Shown here: positions 23,977 through 32,246 of the stretch, in pieces | Position numbering within the stretch: position 1 is the first letter of the stretch | Layout of the letters: every line of letters starts with the position of its first letter | Assembly: GCA_013289875.1 (NCBI GenBank) | Contig: JABCZC010000051.1 | Coordinates: 1 to 32,472 of the forward strand | DNA: 32,472 nt | Direction: 5' to 3' | DNA from: Acidobacteriota bacterium | GTDB lineage: Bacteria; Acidobacteriota; Terriglobia; Terriglobales; Acidobacteriaceae | Notes under the pieces: model-generated | Database searches by the model: none | Seen by the model: the letters and a program-made list of their open reading frames with translations, nothing else | What the model was told of the DNA's origin: nothing | Translations under genes and position numbers: made by a program

Positions 23977-23983
23977 GTAGCAA

Positions 23984-26449
23984 GTGCCTGCTTTCTGTGA
24001 CGTTGCCCTGCCGGTCCCGCTTGATCGCGCCTTCACCTATGCGCTTGGCGAAAAGACTCCGCCCATCGGAGCGCGCGTGCTCGTCCCCTTCCGCAACGAA
24101 AAGATGACCGGCATAGTCCTTCGCATCCATGACCAACCGCCGCCAGTCGAAGCCAAGCCCATCCTCAACATTCTCGACGAAGAATCGATCCTCTCTCCGC
24201 AGCTTCTCGAGCTGGCTCAATGGATCGCGCAGTACTATATCGCGCCTGTCGGAGAAGTTCTCCGCGCGATGCTGCCTCTCATGAGCGAAGTGCGTAAGCA
24301 CGTGCTCTACCGGATCAGCGATCTCGGCCGCGAAGCTCTCTTCGAAGGAGCGGAGCAGGGCTCCTCGCGCCGGTCCCGCCGCTCGCCCGACGAGCAGGAC
24401 ACCGAATACAAGGTCCTCAACTATCTCGAAAACGGAGACGCCATCCGCGCAGCCACCCTCCGCTCCGCAACTGGAGTTACTCATCATTTGCTCACCGGAA
24501 TGCTGCGCAAGAGGTGGATCACCCGCGAGACCACTGCCGTGCCACGCGATGGCCGCCGGACTGTGCGCTATGCGGTGCTCGTTGAAGACGCGCGCCTTCC
24601 CAAGCTAAACGACAACCAGCAGGCCATTCTCGCCGAGCTCGCCGGCTCGGGAGGCGAGCTGCCGGTCGCAGAATTGCGCCGCCTCCCCGTTCCAGCGTCC
24701 ACTCTCGCAACGCTGGTCAAGCGCGAGCTGGTCAGGATCGAAGAGCGTCCGGCCGACTTCCACCTCACGCAGCTCTCCACGCTGCATCATCCAGCGCACA
24801 CGCTCAACTCCGCGCAGCAGGCTGCTCTCGACACCATCACAGCCGCCGTAGAAATCGCTGAATTCCGCCCCCATCTGCTCCACGGAATCACCGGCTCCGG
24901 CAAGACTGCGGTCTATCTTGCCGCCATGCAGCGTGCTCTCGATCGTGGTAAGTCCGCCATCCTCCTCGTTCCTGAGATCGGTCTCACGCCCGCCATGGCC
25001 GCGCAGCTGCACCACGCATTCGGAAATGAGGTCGCGCTGCTGCACTCCGCGCTTACACCTGAAGAGCGCTCCGAGCAGTGGCACCGCATTCGCCGTGATG
25101 AGGCTCGTGTCGTCGTCGGCACGCGATCCGCCATCTTTGCGCCCGTGGAAAATCTCGGCCTCATTGTCGTCGACGAGGAGCACGACTCCAGCTACAAACA
25201 GGAGTCAATGCCGCGCTATCATGCCCGTGACACCGCCGTCATGCGCGCCAAGCTGGCCGGTGCAACCATCGTGCTCGGCTCGGCCACTCCATCGCTCGAA
25301 TCCTGGCACAACGCGCGCCAGGGCAAATACGCCCAGATCGAAATGCACGAGCGCGTCATGAACCGCCCACTGCCGCTAGTCGAGCTCGTCGATATGCGCC
25401 GCGAATTTCAGGAGACAGGCCAGGAGCATCTCTTCTCGCGCGCCCTCATCGAGCAGACCCAGGCCACGCTCGATCGCGGCGAGCAGGCCATCATCCTGCT
25501 CAACCGCCGCGGCTACTCCTTCGTTGTCATGTGCCGCGCCTGCGGCGAGAAGCTGCAGTGCGAGAACTGTTCGATCTCGCTCACCTACCACAAGCCGGTA
25601 ACAACGATCGACGGGCACGCGCCGGTGGGCCAGCGCCTGGAATGTCACTATTGCGGTTACAAAAGAACTGTGCCCCAGCGCTGCCCCAATTGCGACAGCG
25701 AGCATCTCTATTTCCTTGGAGCAGGCTCACAACAAGGTGAGGAGCGCCTGCAGGAGATCTTTCCCGGCGCGAGAATCGGTCGCATGGACCGCGATACGGT
25801 AAGAGGCCGCGCTGATATGGAGCGCCTGCTCATGAGCCTCCATTCCGGTGAAATCAATCTGCTTGTCGGCACGCAGATGATCGCCAAGGGCCACGACATC
25901 CACGGAGTCACGCTGGTCGGTGTTGTCGGTGCGGACTTCGCACTCGGCCTTCCCGACTTCCGCGCCGCCGAGCGCGTCTTCCAACTGCTCACTCAGGTGT
26001 CAGGACGCGCAGGACGAGGCGAGCTTCCCGGCACTGTGCTCGTGCAGACCTACCATCCCGATCACTACGCCATTCAGTGCGCGGCGAAGCACGACTTCCA
26101 CGCCTTTGTCGAGCGCGAGATGAAGTACCGTAAGTGGATGCACTATCCGCCCTACGCCGCGCTCGCCAATCTCATCATTCACAGCTCGCGCCTTGAAGAA
26201 GCCGCCGGCTGGGCGACCAGCCTCGGCCGGTGGTTCCAGTCCACACAACTCGACGGAGTCCGCGTGCTCGGCCCCGCCACAGCCCCCATCGCCCGCATCA
26301 AGCGCATCTATCGCTTCCATCTGCTCTTGAAGGCAGCGAAGCGGCAGGCACTCGCGCGCACATTGCGGCAGGCGCTTACTCAGGCTGACGCACTGAACAT
26401 TCCGCGCCGCAGTCTTATCGTGGATGTCGATGCCGTAAACCTGATGTAA
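23984..26449 (+). CDS. priA: Primosomal protein N' (replication restart helicase PriA)
   Basis: 3'-5' superfamily 2 helicase that recognises stalled forks and reloads the replicative helicase. The 821 residues comprise the 3'-DNA-binding domain (about 1-105, ALPVPLDRAFTYALG), a winged helix, and the helicase core with Walker A GITGSGKTAVY and DEEH in VVDEEHDSSYKQ. Eight zinc-ligand cysteines are at 517, 520, 526, 529, 554, 557, 567 and 570. Motif V-VI residues are GTQMIAKGHDIHGVTLVGV and QVSGRAGRG. It is somewhat longer than E. coli PriA (732), with an extra charged segment near 115-140. The start is GTG 23984: it gives VPAFCDVALPVPLDR, matching the family. The stop lies 6 bases from that of the opposing G8-domain gene. 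Confidence 0.95.
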   Translation: MPAFCDVALPVPLDRAFTYALGEKTPPIGARVLVPFRNEKMTGIVLRIHDQPPPVEAKPILNILDEESILSPQLLELAQWIAQYYIAPVGEVLRAMLPLMSEVRKHVLYRISDLGREALFEGAEQGSSRRSRRSPDEQDTEYKVLNYLENGDAIRAATLRSATGVTHHLLTGMLRKRWITRETTAVPRDGRRTVRYAVLVEDARLPKLNDNQQAILAELAGSGGELPVAELRRLPVPASTLATLVKRELVRIEERPADFHLTQLSTLHHPAHTLNSAQQAALDTITAAVEIAEFRPHLLHGITGSGKTAVYLAAMQRALDRGKSAILLVPEIGLTPAMAAQLHHAFGNEVALLHSALTPEERSEQWHRIRRDEARVVVGTRSAIFAPVENLGLIVVDEEHDSSYKQESMPRYHARDTAVMRAKLAGATIVLGSATPSLESWHNARQGKYAQIEMHERVMNRPLPLVELVDMRREFQETGQEHLFSRALIEQTQATLDRGEQAIILLNRRGYSFVVMCRACGEKLQCENCSISLTYHKPVTTIDGHAPVGQRLECHYCGYKRTVPQRCPNCDSEHLYFLGAGSQQGEERLQEIFPGARIGRMDRDTVRGRADMERLLMSLHSGEINLLVGTQMIAKGHDIHGVTLVGVVGADFALGLPDFRAAERVFQLLTQVSGRAGRGELPGTVLVQTYHPDHYAIQCAAKHDFHAFVEREMKYRKWMHYPPYAALANLIIHSSRLEEAAGWATSLGRWFQSTQLDGVRVLGPATAPIARIKRIYRFHLLLKAAKRQALARTLRQALTQADALNIPRRSLIVDVDAVNLM

Positions 26450-26455
26450 TTCCGG

Positions 26456-29400
26456 TCATTGCTGCGTTGGCACAGGATTATAAATGCATTCGGGGCCCGG
26501 GGTGACATTGTTATTCGAAAACACCACCGTGCCTTTGTCGAAATAAGGATCGCTCGCGGGATCGCCGGTGAAGTGAATCGGCGCGGGCGGCAGATTGGGT
26601 TGAGCGCCCGCCACAAATGAGTCGGGCATCGTTATGGAGAAACCGAAGCAGCCGGCGATTGGACAATCGATGTCCTTGACGGCCCAGCTGCAGACATTGT
26701 CAGCGCTCTTGCAGGCTGGATTGTTTGGATTGCATCCGCACACGCCCGCGCTATAAGTGCAATAGCTCGTTGGCTGGCAAAACTGTTGCGCGGCATTAGT
26801 GAATTCCGTGGCGTGCTGGGACAGGTCGACGGTCACCGTCAGCAACCCGGTGATGGGATCGTAGGTTTTGCTGGTGATCCAGTCTCCGGTCGGCGCTGCA
26901 TTCGTCACGAATTTCTGATCGGGCAGCTGAATACGCGCTGGCGCAACCGTATCCTCGCCGGCGGATTGGGAAACATTCCCGACGTAGAAGCTGTATGTCT
27001 GGTGAAAGTCCTTTGTGGCGAAGAGAAAAAACACATAGTACGTTTGGTCTTTCATGAAAATGTTAGGGTTGGCTACCATTTGGTTTGCAGCCGGAACAGT
27101 TGTGTCGATGTAATAGCTTCCGTGATTAACCGTTAGGTTGCTCCGCTGCACGCTCACCTGGCCCATCAGACGAATTACCGGCCGCGTAGTCGGGTCGTTC
27201 TGATATGCGGTGAACTCGTCGCTGGTAAGGTACTGGCGATAGAGAGGCACGCCGGAGCAGGTCTGATCGGTGCAGTTGCCTCCCCAGGTGGAGCAGCCGG
27301 CAACAGTAACCGGCATGCCGTTGATGGTCTCTTGGTGATCGCAGTAGTGATAGACGACGGTGCTCACATACTGATAGGGGCTGGTGTCGGCCGTGGCATC
27401 GGCCTGGTAGGTTCCTCCCGGGAAGGAACTCGAGCACTCAGGCGTCAGGAGTGGCGCGTTGAAGAAGGGGTCTTTATTCACTGAGATCGAGGGCTCATAA
27501 GGAGACTTGCTTCCCGACACAAGGCCGGTCAGCGCCCCGTCATCGTCGCTCAGCTCTGTCTGGCGATCGATATCCGTGAAGTTCGCTCCGAACATCCCAT
27601 TTTCCCAGGTGCAGTAGGTGTTTTTGACTTTGGTGAAATCCGTTGTGAACGAATTGGGATTCCACAAAGGCTCAACGACGAAGTGGCGAATATCAACGTT
27701 CTTAAAGGCCAGGTTTCTGGAGTGGAAGGCTGGCGGGTAATAGAAGCCGTTGGGCTGCTTCCACGCGATGGCGGCATTGGGCAGAATGCAGTCGTTTCCG
27801 GGCAGATTGGTTTGCGGGTTTTGCAGAACCCCGACCTGAAAGCCATTCATCCATCCAAGCCTCTGGCATTCTCCCGGATTGTCGTTTCCACCCACCGGCG
27901 CCTTGCAATCGCCGACGGTGCCGATTTTCGTGACATGAATGTCCGAAAAGGCATCGGAGTCTTCAAAGACAGGGCCGTCGTAGATGTTGAACAGCCGCTG
28001 CGCATTGCTGAAGGAGTCGACGGGCATGCTGATGCCGTCGGCTGTGGAAACGCAGTGGTCGCCGTTGTATGGGCAGTTGAGTGAGAACATTGTGTTGGAG
28101 CTGGGATTGAAGGGACCGGCATTGGAAGCGGCGGGGTTGTCGGGAACTTCGTTGGCAGTGATGGGTTGGGTATTGCCGACAAAAAGATTTCTGAGAGACA
28201 GGTTCCAGAAGCCTTGAGCGGCGTCCGATCGGGTGTATCCGCCTCCGGTGATCTGGGTAAGTCCGGCGCTTTGGACGTCGGTGATCGCGCTGTCATGTAT
28301 CAGGAACCACCATCCGCGCAGCCAGATCGCCGAAAAGTTCTTCGAGGCCCAGTTGAAGGAGGTGGTGAAATAGTCGATAGTCGTCGCAGCACAGTTTGCC
28401 TCTTCCCCATTCAGGCCGCTGCATATCGGAACCTGCGTGCAGTCCGTCTGGCCGGCGGCGCACAGCGTGGCGTGCTGGCGCAGTCCCGCGTTGACGTTTG
28501 GATAAGGAGTCGGCGCCGGGTTGGGTACCGCCGCGAGAGTATTCGTGTTCGGCGCCAGGTCCGGAGACGCGACAACTCCGAGACAGGGCGCGGTATCGCC
28601 CACGGTTTCAAGCGAATTCATCGCCGTGCTGCACGAGTTGCCGGTAAACTTCAGCATCGGCACGATTCCCGCTCGATTTGTGGTCTGCATGCCGGCATAG
28701 GAGTCCCAGGTTTCATAAACCGACGAACCGCTGATTGCGCTTGGAGGCATCCAGTAGCAGGCGCCGCACGTTCCCGCCCCCACGGCTACGTTGTACTGGA
28801 AGTCGTTCCATGTATTCATGATCCAGAAAACGGATGGATGGTCGTAGTCGGAATGGTAGGGAAAGATCTCCGCTCCCGAATTTCCGGGCTGGGCGAGAAT
28901 TCCCGGTACACTGCGGTCATTGAGGCTGTCGTATACAGCGGCGCGTGCCTGGATGCCGATGTTCGAATAGAGCTGGTTGTTCGTCTCCGTAGCGTCTTCC
29001 AGATAAAAGCCGTGGCCGATCGAACGATAGCCGACATTCCGCGCCAGCAGAAGTCCCTGCGTAGCGTGCACAGTGATAAAGCGTGTATTCGAATCATGGA
29101 TGGAGCTGTCCGCAACGTAAGTGCCCTGGAAACCCTTTGCCACGTCAGGCTGCGGCACGGTGCGATCCATGTGGAAGTGAATCGGATAGCGGCCGATAAT
29201 GCCGCCCTGGCCGAGCTGGTAATACTCCACGCCCTGGATCTGATACTGCGCGACACCGGCGCGAATGACGGTATGGCCGCCGTAATAGCCCGAAGGAAAG
29301 TGCGGCGTGGACGAATAGCGGTCGGTGAACACCGGGGTTTCGCCTTCGGAGGCGATCATGATGCTGCGCGTCAATAAAGCAACGGCTGCCCGCGTTTCCA

Positions 29401-30487
29401 GGTGCCGGGAAGGAAGCTGCGGCGCCGGACGATTGGGATCGTCGTTGGGTCCTTTGCCCGCTGCAATGCTGGAGAAGTCATACGCCGTGCCAAAGTGCGG
29501 ATACTTTGTGGGTGCCTGCAGGGTAATCACCGTTCCGTTGGAGTCGCTGCCCACATTCGCGATGATCACTTCCTCGGAATGGCTGGGCAGGTAATCAGTG
29601 CTGGTGAGAACGATGTGATCGTTGTTGTCCCACGTGGGAACCGGTCGATCGACATGGAAAGTCATGGTGGGTTTCGTCAGGTTTTCGGTCAATCGTACCC
29701 AGCTTGTTCCCGAGTCAGAAGGAGTAGAGGCAATCGGCACTCCGTCACGGATCCCTTTTTTGCCTTTTAGAATGATCGATCCGCCCCAGGAGACCGCCAG
29801 CACCTTGCTGCCGAAATATGCATTATCCGGATCGCTATCGGCCAGCTTTTCGTACTGGTAGAAGCAATCGGTTCCCGGATACGAATTGTCGGCCTCGTGC
29901 TCTGTCGTGCATGTACTGCCCATCGCGGGCATCGTCTTCATGACGACGTTTTGATTGGAGGTCCAGATATCTGCCGGGACGCCGCAGGTTGGTCCACTCT
30001 TGCAGGTAATGGGAGCGATCGAGTCGGTCGCCGAACCGTAGAGCCAGATCGTGACCGGCCCCGTGACCGCTCCGCTGGCACCAGCCTCCAGCGTTCCCCC
30101 ATTTTCGACGAGGATCGAATGAGCGTGGAAGTCGATCGCTGCATCCTCAAATGTAAGACTGCCGCCGCCCCAGATATTCACGTTGCGATACGCATAGGTG
30201 CCTTTGGGCACCACACACGCGACGCCGTTTACCTCCAGGTCCGTGTCATGATGGTCGCCGGCCGGCAGATTGTGCTGGACGACAATGCCCCCCCTCAGGC
30301 GTGTTTCCGCTTCAGACAAGCGCGGTGGGGGAGACGTGGCGTCGCATTTCTCAGGAAGCCCGACGACCAGTCGCAACTGAGCGTCGGCATTCACTACCGA
30401 CAGCGCTCCGGTCAGGAGATAAAGCAGGGCAATGGCAGGAACAGTGAGAGTCGCGCACTTCCCGCAGATACCTTCACGAGACGGCAT
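26456..30487 (-). CDS. Secreted G8-domain/beta-helix protein related to CEMIP/TMEM2
   Basis: Large exported protein of 1343 residues. A signal peptide ends near residue 36 (LTVPAIALLYLLTGALSVVNADA). A G8-like domain follows (about 85-230: GVACVVPKGTYAYRNVNIWG, SLTFEDAAIDFHAHSILVENG). A right-handed beta-helix region covers about 400-700, with GRYPIHFHM near 432-440, DSSIHDSNTRFITVHATQG and GYRSIGHGFYLEDATETNN. These blocks resemble animal CEMIP and TMEM2 (hyaluronan-depolymerising) and PKHD1L1. The C-terminal 300 residues include a Cys-rich stretch (CTYSAGVCGCNPNNPACKS) that may form disulfides. A role in binding or cutting surface polysaccharide is inference. ATG 30487 has AAGGAAGG 6 bases upstream; the longer open frame to 31027 overlaps the next gene and is not coding. 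Confidence 0.85.
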   Translation of the reverse strand: MPSREGICGKCATLTVPAIALLYLLTGALSVVNADAQLRLVVGLPEKCDATSPPPRLSEAETRLRGGIVVQHNLPAGDHHDTDLEVNGVACVVPKGTYAYRNVNIWGGGSLTFEDAAIDFHAHSILVENGGTLEAGASGAVTGPVTIWLYGSATDSIAPITCKSGPTCGVPADIWTSNQNVVMKTMPAMGSTCTTEHEADNSYPGTDCFYQYEKLADSDPDNAYFGSKVLAVSWGGSIILKGKKGIRDGVPIASTPSDSGTSWVRLTENLTKPTMTFHVDRPVPTWDNNDHIVLTSTDYLPSHSEEVIIANVGSDSNGTVITLQAPTKYPHFGTAYDFSSIAAGKGPNDDPNRPAPQLPSRHLETRAAVALLTRSIMIASEGETPVFTDRYSSTPHFPSGYYGGHTVIRAGVAQYQIQGVEYYQLGQGGIIGRYPIHFHMDRTVPQPDVAKGFQGTYVADSSIHDSNTRFITVHATQGLLLARNVGYRSIGHGFYLEDATETNNQLYSNIGIQARAAVYDSLNDRSVPGILAQPGNSGAEIFPYHSDYDHPSVFWIMNTWNDFQYNVAVGAGTCGACYWMPPSAISGSSVYETWDSYAGMQTTNRAGIVPMLKFTGNSCSTAMNSLETVGDTAPCLGVVASPDLAPNTNTLAAVPNPAPTPYPNVNAGLRQHATLCAAGQTDCTQVPICSGLNGEEANCAATTIDYFTTSFNWASKNFSAIWLRGWWFLIHDSAITDVQSAGLTQITGGGYTRSDAAQGFWNLSLRNLFVGNTQPITANEVPDNPAASNAGPFNPSSNTMFSLNCPYNGDHCVSTADGISMPVDSFSNAQRLFNIYDGPVFEDSDAFSDIHVTKIGTVGDCKAPVGGNDNPGECQRLGWMNGFQVGVLQNPQTNLPGNDCILPNAAIAWKQPNGFYYPPAFHSRNLAFKNVDIRHFVVEPLWNPNSFTTDFTKVKNTYCTWENGMFGANFTDIDRQTELSDDDGALTGLVSGSKSPYEPSISVNKDPFFNAPLLTPECSSSFPGGTYQADATADTSPYQYVSTVVYHYCDHQETINGMPVTVAGCSTWGGNCTDQTCSGVPLYRQYLTSDEFTAYQNDPTTRPVIRLMGQVSVQRSNLTVNHGSYYIDTTVPAANQMVANPNIFMKDQTYYVFFLFATKDFHQTYSFYVGNVSQSAGEDTVAPARIQLPDQKFVTNAAPTGDWITSKTYDPITGLLTVTVDLSQHATEFTNAAQQFCQPTSYCTYSAGVCGCNPNNPACKSADNVCSWAVKDIDCPIAGCFGFSITMPDSFVAGAQPNLPPAPIHFTGDPASDPYFDKGTVVFSNNNVTPGPECIYNPVPTQQ

Positions 30488-30751
30488 GGCGGCCTTCCTT
30501 ATTTGCAACACCTTTTCCGGAAGCGGGATCCAGGGACGAAGCAGAACGAGGGAGCAAGCTGACCGGTTGACTTCGATGTGCGGAAAGAATTCGTGCCGGT
30601 TCGCCTGATCGAAATCGGTCTGCAGGAAAACTACCGCTGAATTCTGGCGAATGCAAGGCTTTGTTTTTCGATGCCACGAAGTCGATCCATCAGCGCCGAT
30701 CGCGGCGGCGCGCTCATATCTCGCAGATTGCTGGCCAGCATCCGAAACAAG

Positions 30752-30782
30752 AAAAAGTCCCACGCGCCCGAAGACGCGTGGG
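30752..30782 (-). terminator. Rho-independent terminator downstream of the OmpA-like gene
   Basis: On the minus strand CCCACGCG (30782-30775), an 8-base loop TCTTCGGG and CGCGTGGG (30766-30759) form an 8-bp GC-rich stem, followed by ACTTTTTC (U tract at 30756-30752). It lies about 110 bases past the stop at 30894 and separates this gene from the G8-domain gene. Confidence 0.75.
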
Positions 30783-30817
30783 GGCCGATTTATGTTTGGG
30801 TCTGGTACATGCGCCAC

Positions 30818-30865
30818 CGCCGCTACCTGCTCGCCGCAAAGACTTCGCAGGAACAGGTAGTGGCG
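30818..30865. repeat. Imperfect 12-bp inverted repeat downstream of the OmpA-like gene
   Basis: CGCCGCTACCTG (30818-30829) pairs with CAGGTAGTGGCG (30854-30865) with one mismatch around a 24-base loop. It lies between the stop at 30894 and the terminator, and could stabilise the 3' end of the mRNA. There is no U tract of its own. Confidence 0.45.
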
Positions 30866-30893
30866 TTGACCTGGTAAGAGCCTCGGGAGCCGG

Positions 30894-32246
30894 CTACTGC
30901 TGGTTAGCGGGCGCCGTGCTGTCAGAGGCTGCTTTCTTGTGGTGCTTCTTTGCCGGAGCATTACGAGACTGCGCTTGCACCTGGGTCTCGTCCACGGTTG
31001 TGGTCTGCTCCGTAAACGCGGCGCCATTCGGTACTCTGTATATCCTGATCGCCTTGGTCTTTTCAGCCCCGGCCTTCACCTGCAGAAGAGAAGGATTGAT
31101 CTGCTGGCCGCCTTCGCCCTGGGTGAGGTAATACTTCACGTTCACCGCTCGCTGGCCGGCCAGCTGCGTCATCTTCTCCGTTTCCTCGTCCTCCGCATAA
31201 CCGACGATCACATAACTATCGTTCGGCTCTTTTTGAATGAGCAGGGCTACCTGGTCAAGAGTCGCCTTGCACTCGTTGTCAACGCGGCCCGGCTTGTTCG
31301 AGTTATTGAAACTGCACTCTCCTACCTTGGTTGTTTCCTCCACAGCCACGGGCGGAGGCAGAGGAGCAACGTTAACCGCAGCTTCGCAGGTACCGGTCTC
31401 GTTGTAAGCGTTGGTCACTGTCGCTGTTGCGGTGATGGAACTACCCGGGCTGGCACCTGTCGTGTCCAGGGTCGCACTGCTGCCCGTCCCGCTGATGCGG
31501 CCGGCAGTGGTCGCATAGGCGTAGGTCAACTGACCCCCATCGGGACTTTGCGCTACCACCGACAGCGTCGCCATGTCGCCGGACTTCAAGCTGTTTGGAT
31601 TGATCACGCAGCTCGCGGTCGGAGGTGGCGGCAGCTTGATCGTAAAGCTGGCGCTGCAGTTTGCCGTGTTGTTCTTCTTCTCTTTCTCGTCGGTGGCTGT
31701 CACCGAAACCGTGTAGTTTCCAGGCGCCACACCGGTCGTGGTTATGTTTGCCGTTTCGGTCGTGCCCGAGACCCGGCCGCCGGTGCTTGTCCAGGCATAA
31801 GTGAGTGGGTGTTTAGGATTGAAGTACTGCGTTGCGACCGTGGCCGATACCGGATCTCCGGGCATAACCTGGCTGGGAGAAGCAGAGCAGCTCGCCGTTG
31901 GCGGGATCGGAGGCGCGCCGCCGAACGTGAAGACGATCCCGGCGAAATAGCGGAAATTATTCTGGTTGGCGGTATAGTTAGCCACGTGGTTGGCCGAGAA
32001 GCGAGTCAGCAGATAATCCACCTGGACAGGCCGGAACGAAATAACCTGGTTGACTTTGAAATCGATGCCTCCGCCGGCTGCCAGGGCGAAGCCGTTGTTA
32101 TTCCCGGAACCGGATGCAGTTTCGCCTTCGGCATTCGCGATGTTGGCGTATGCGTTGGTATGCGCGGCGCCCACCAGCACCTCGCCGAAGGGCTGGACCT
32201 TTCCGGTGTGCTTCTTGATCTGGGCCAAACATGTAGGTGAAAACAT
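30894..32246 (-). CDS. Outer-membrane barrel/Ig-like/OmpA-like protein, downstream part after a frameshift
   Basis: This frame carries most of a surface protein. The rest of a beta-barrel starts at QIKKHTGKVQPFGEVLVGAAHTN and ends with FAGIVFTFGG. Two Ig/PKD-like repeats follow, each opening with PPTASC and containing LTYAWTSTGGRVSG or LTYAYATTAGRISG. A C-terminal OmpA-like domain (SYVIVGYAEDEETEKMTQLAGQRAVNVKYYL) that would bind peptidoglycan is followed by a Lys/Ala/Gln tail. The codons before 32222 (reading MFSPTCLA from an ATG at 32246) are not family-like and reuse DNA that codes for FTYMFGP in the neighbouring frame. So the gene is continuous with the 32098-32472 frame and interrupted by a +1 shift near 32223. 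It is a pseudogene, a sequencing error or, less likely, a recoded gene. Confidence 0.75.
   Translation of the reverse strand: MFSPTCLAQIKKHTGKVQPFGEVLVGAAHTNAYANIANAEGETASGSGNNNGFALAAGGGIDFKVNQVISFRPVQVDYLLTRFSANHVANYTANQNNFRYFAGIVFTFGGAPPIPPTASCSASPSQVMPGDPVSATVATQYFNPKHPLTYAWTSTGGRVSGTTETANITTTGVAPGNYTVSVTATDEKEKKNNTANCSASFTIKLPPPPTASCVINPNSLKSGDMATLSVVAQSPDGGQLTYAYATTAGRISGTGSSATLDTTGASPGSSITATATVTNAYNETGTCEAAVNVAPLPPPVAVEETTKVGECSFNNSNKPGRVDNECKATLDQVALLIQKEPNDSYVIVGYAEDEETEKMTQLAGQRAVNVKYYLTQGEGGQQINPSLLQVKAGAEKTKAIRIYRVPNGAAFTEQTTTVDETQVQAQSRNAPAKKHHKKAASDSTAPANQQ

Larger units (their letters stand above)
30488..30893. other. 406-base spacer between two minus-strand surface genes
   Basis: No gene is supported here; frames on the plus strand (for example 30651-30860) have no ribosome site and no family resemblance. 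The spacer contains the terminator at 30752-30782 and a separate hairpin at 30818-30865, both on the side nearest the OmpA-like gene. The stretch 30488-30750 should hold the promoter of the G8-domain gene, but no hexamer is convincing. Confidence 0.6.

Noticed and set aside
30488..31027. Upstream extension of the G8-domain frame by 180 codons.
   Set aside because: It would run into the OmpA-like gene's coding sequence and lacks a ribosome site, whereas ATG 30487 has AAGGAAGG and a signal peptide.
30939..32240. Long open frame on the plus strand opposite the OmpA-like gene (433 codons).
   Set aside because: It mirrors the codon pattern of the minus-strand gene, is arginine/glycine-rich and has no recognisable domain or ribosome site.
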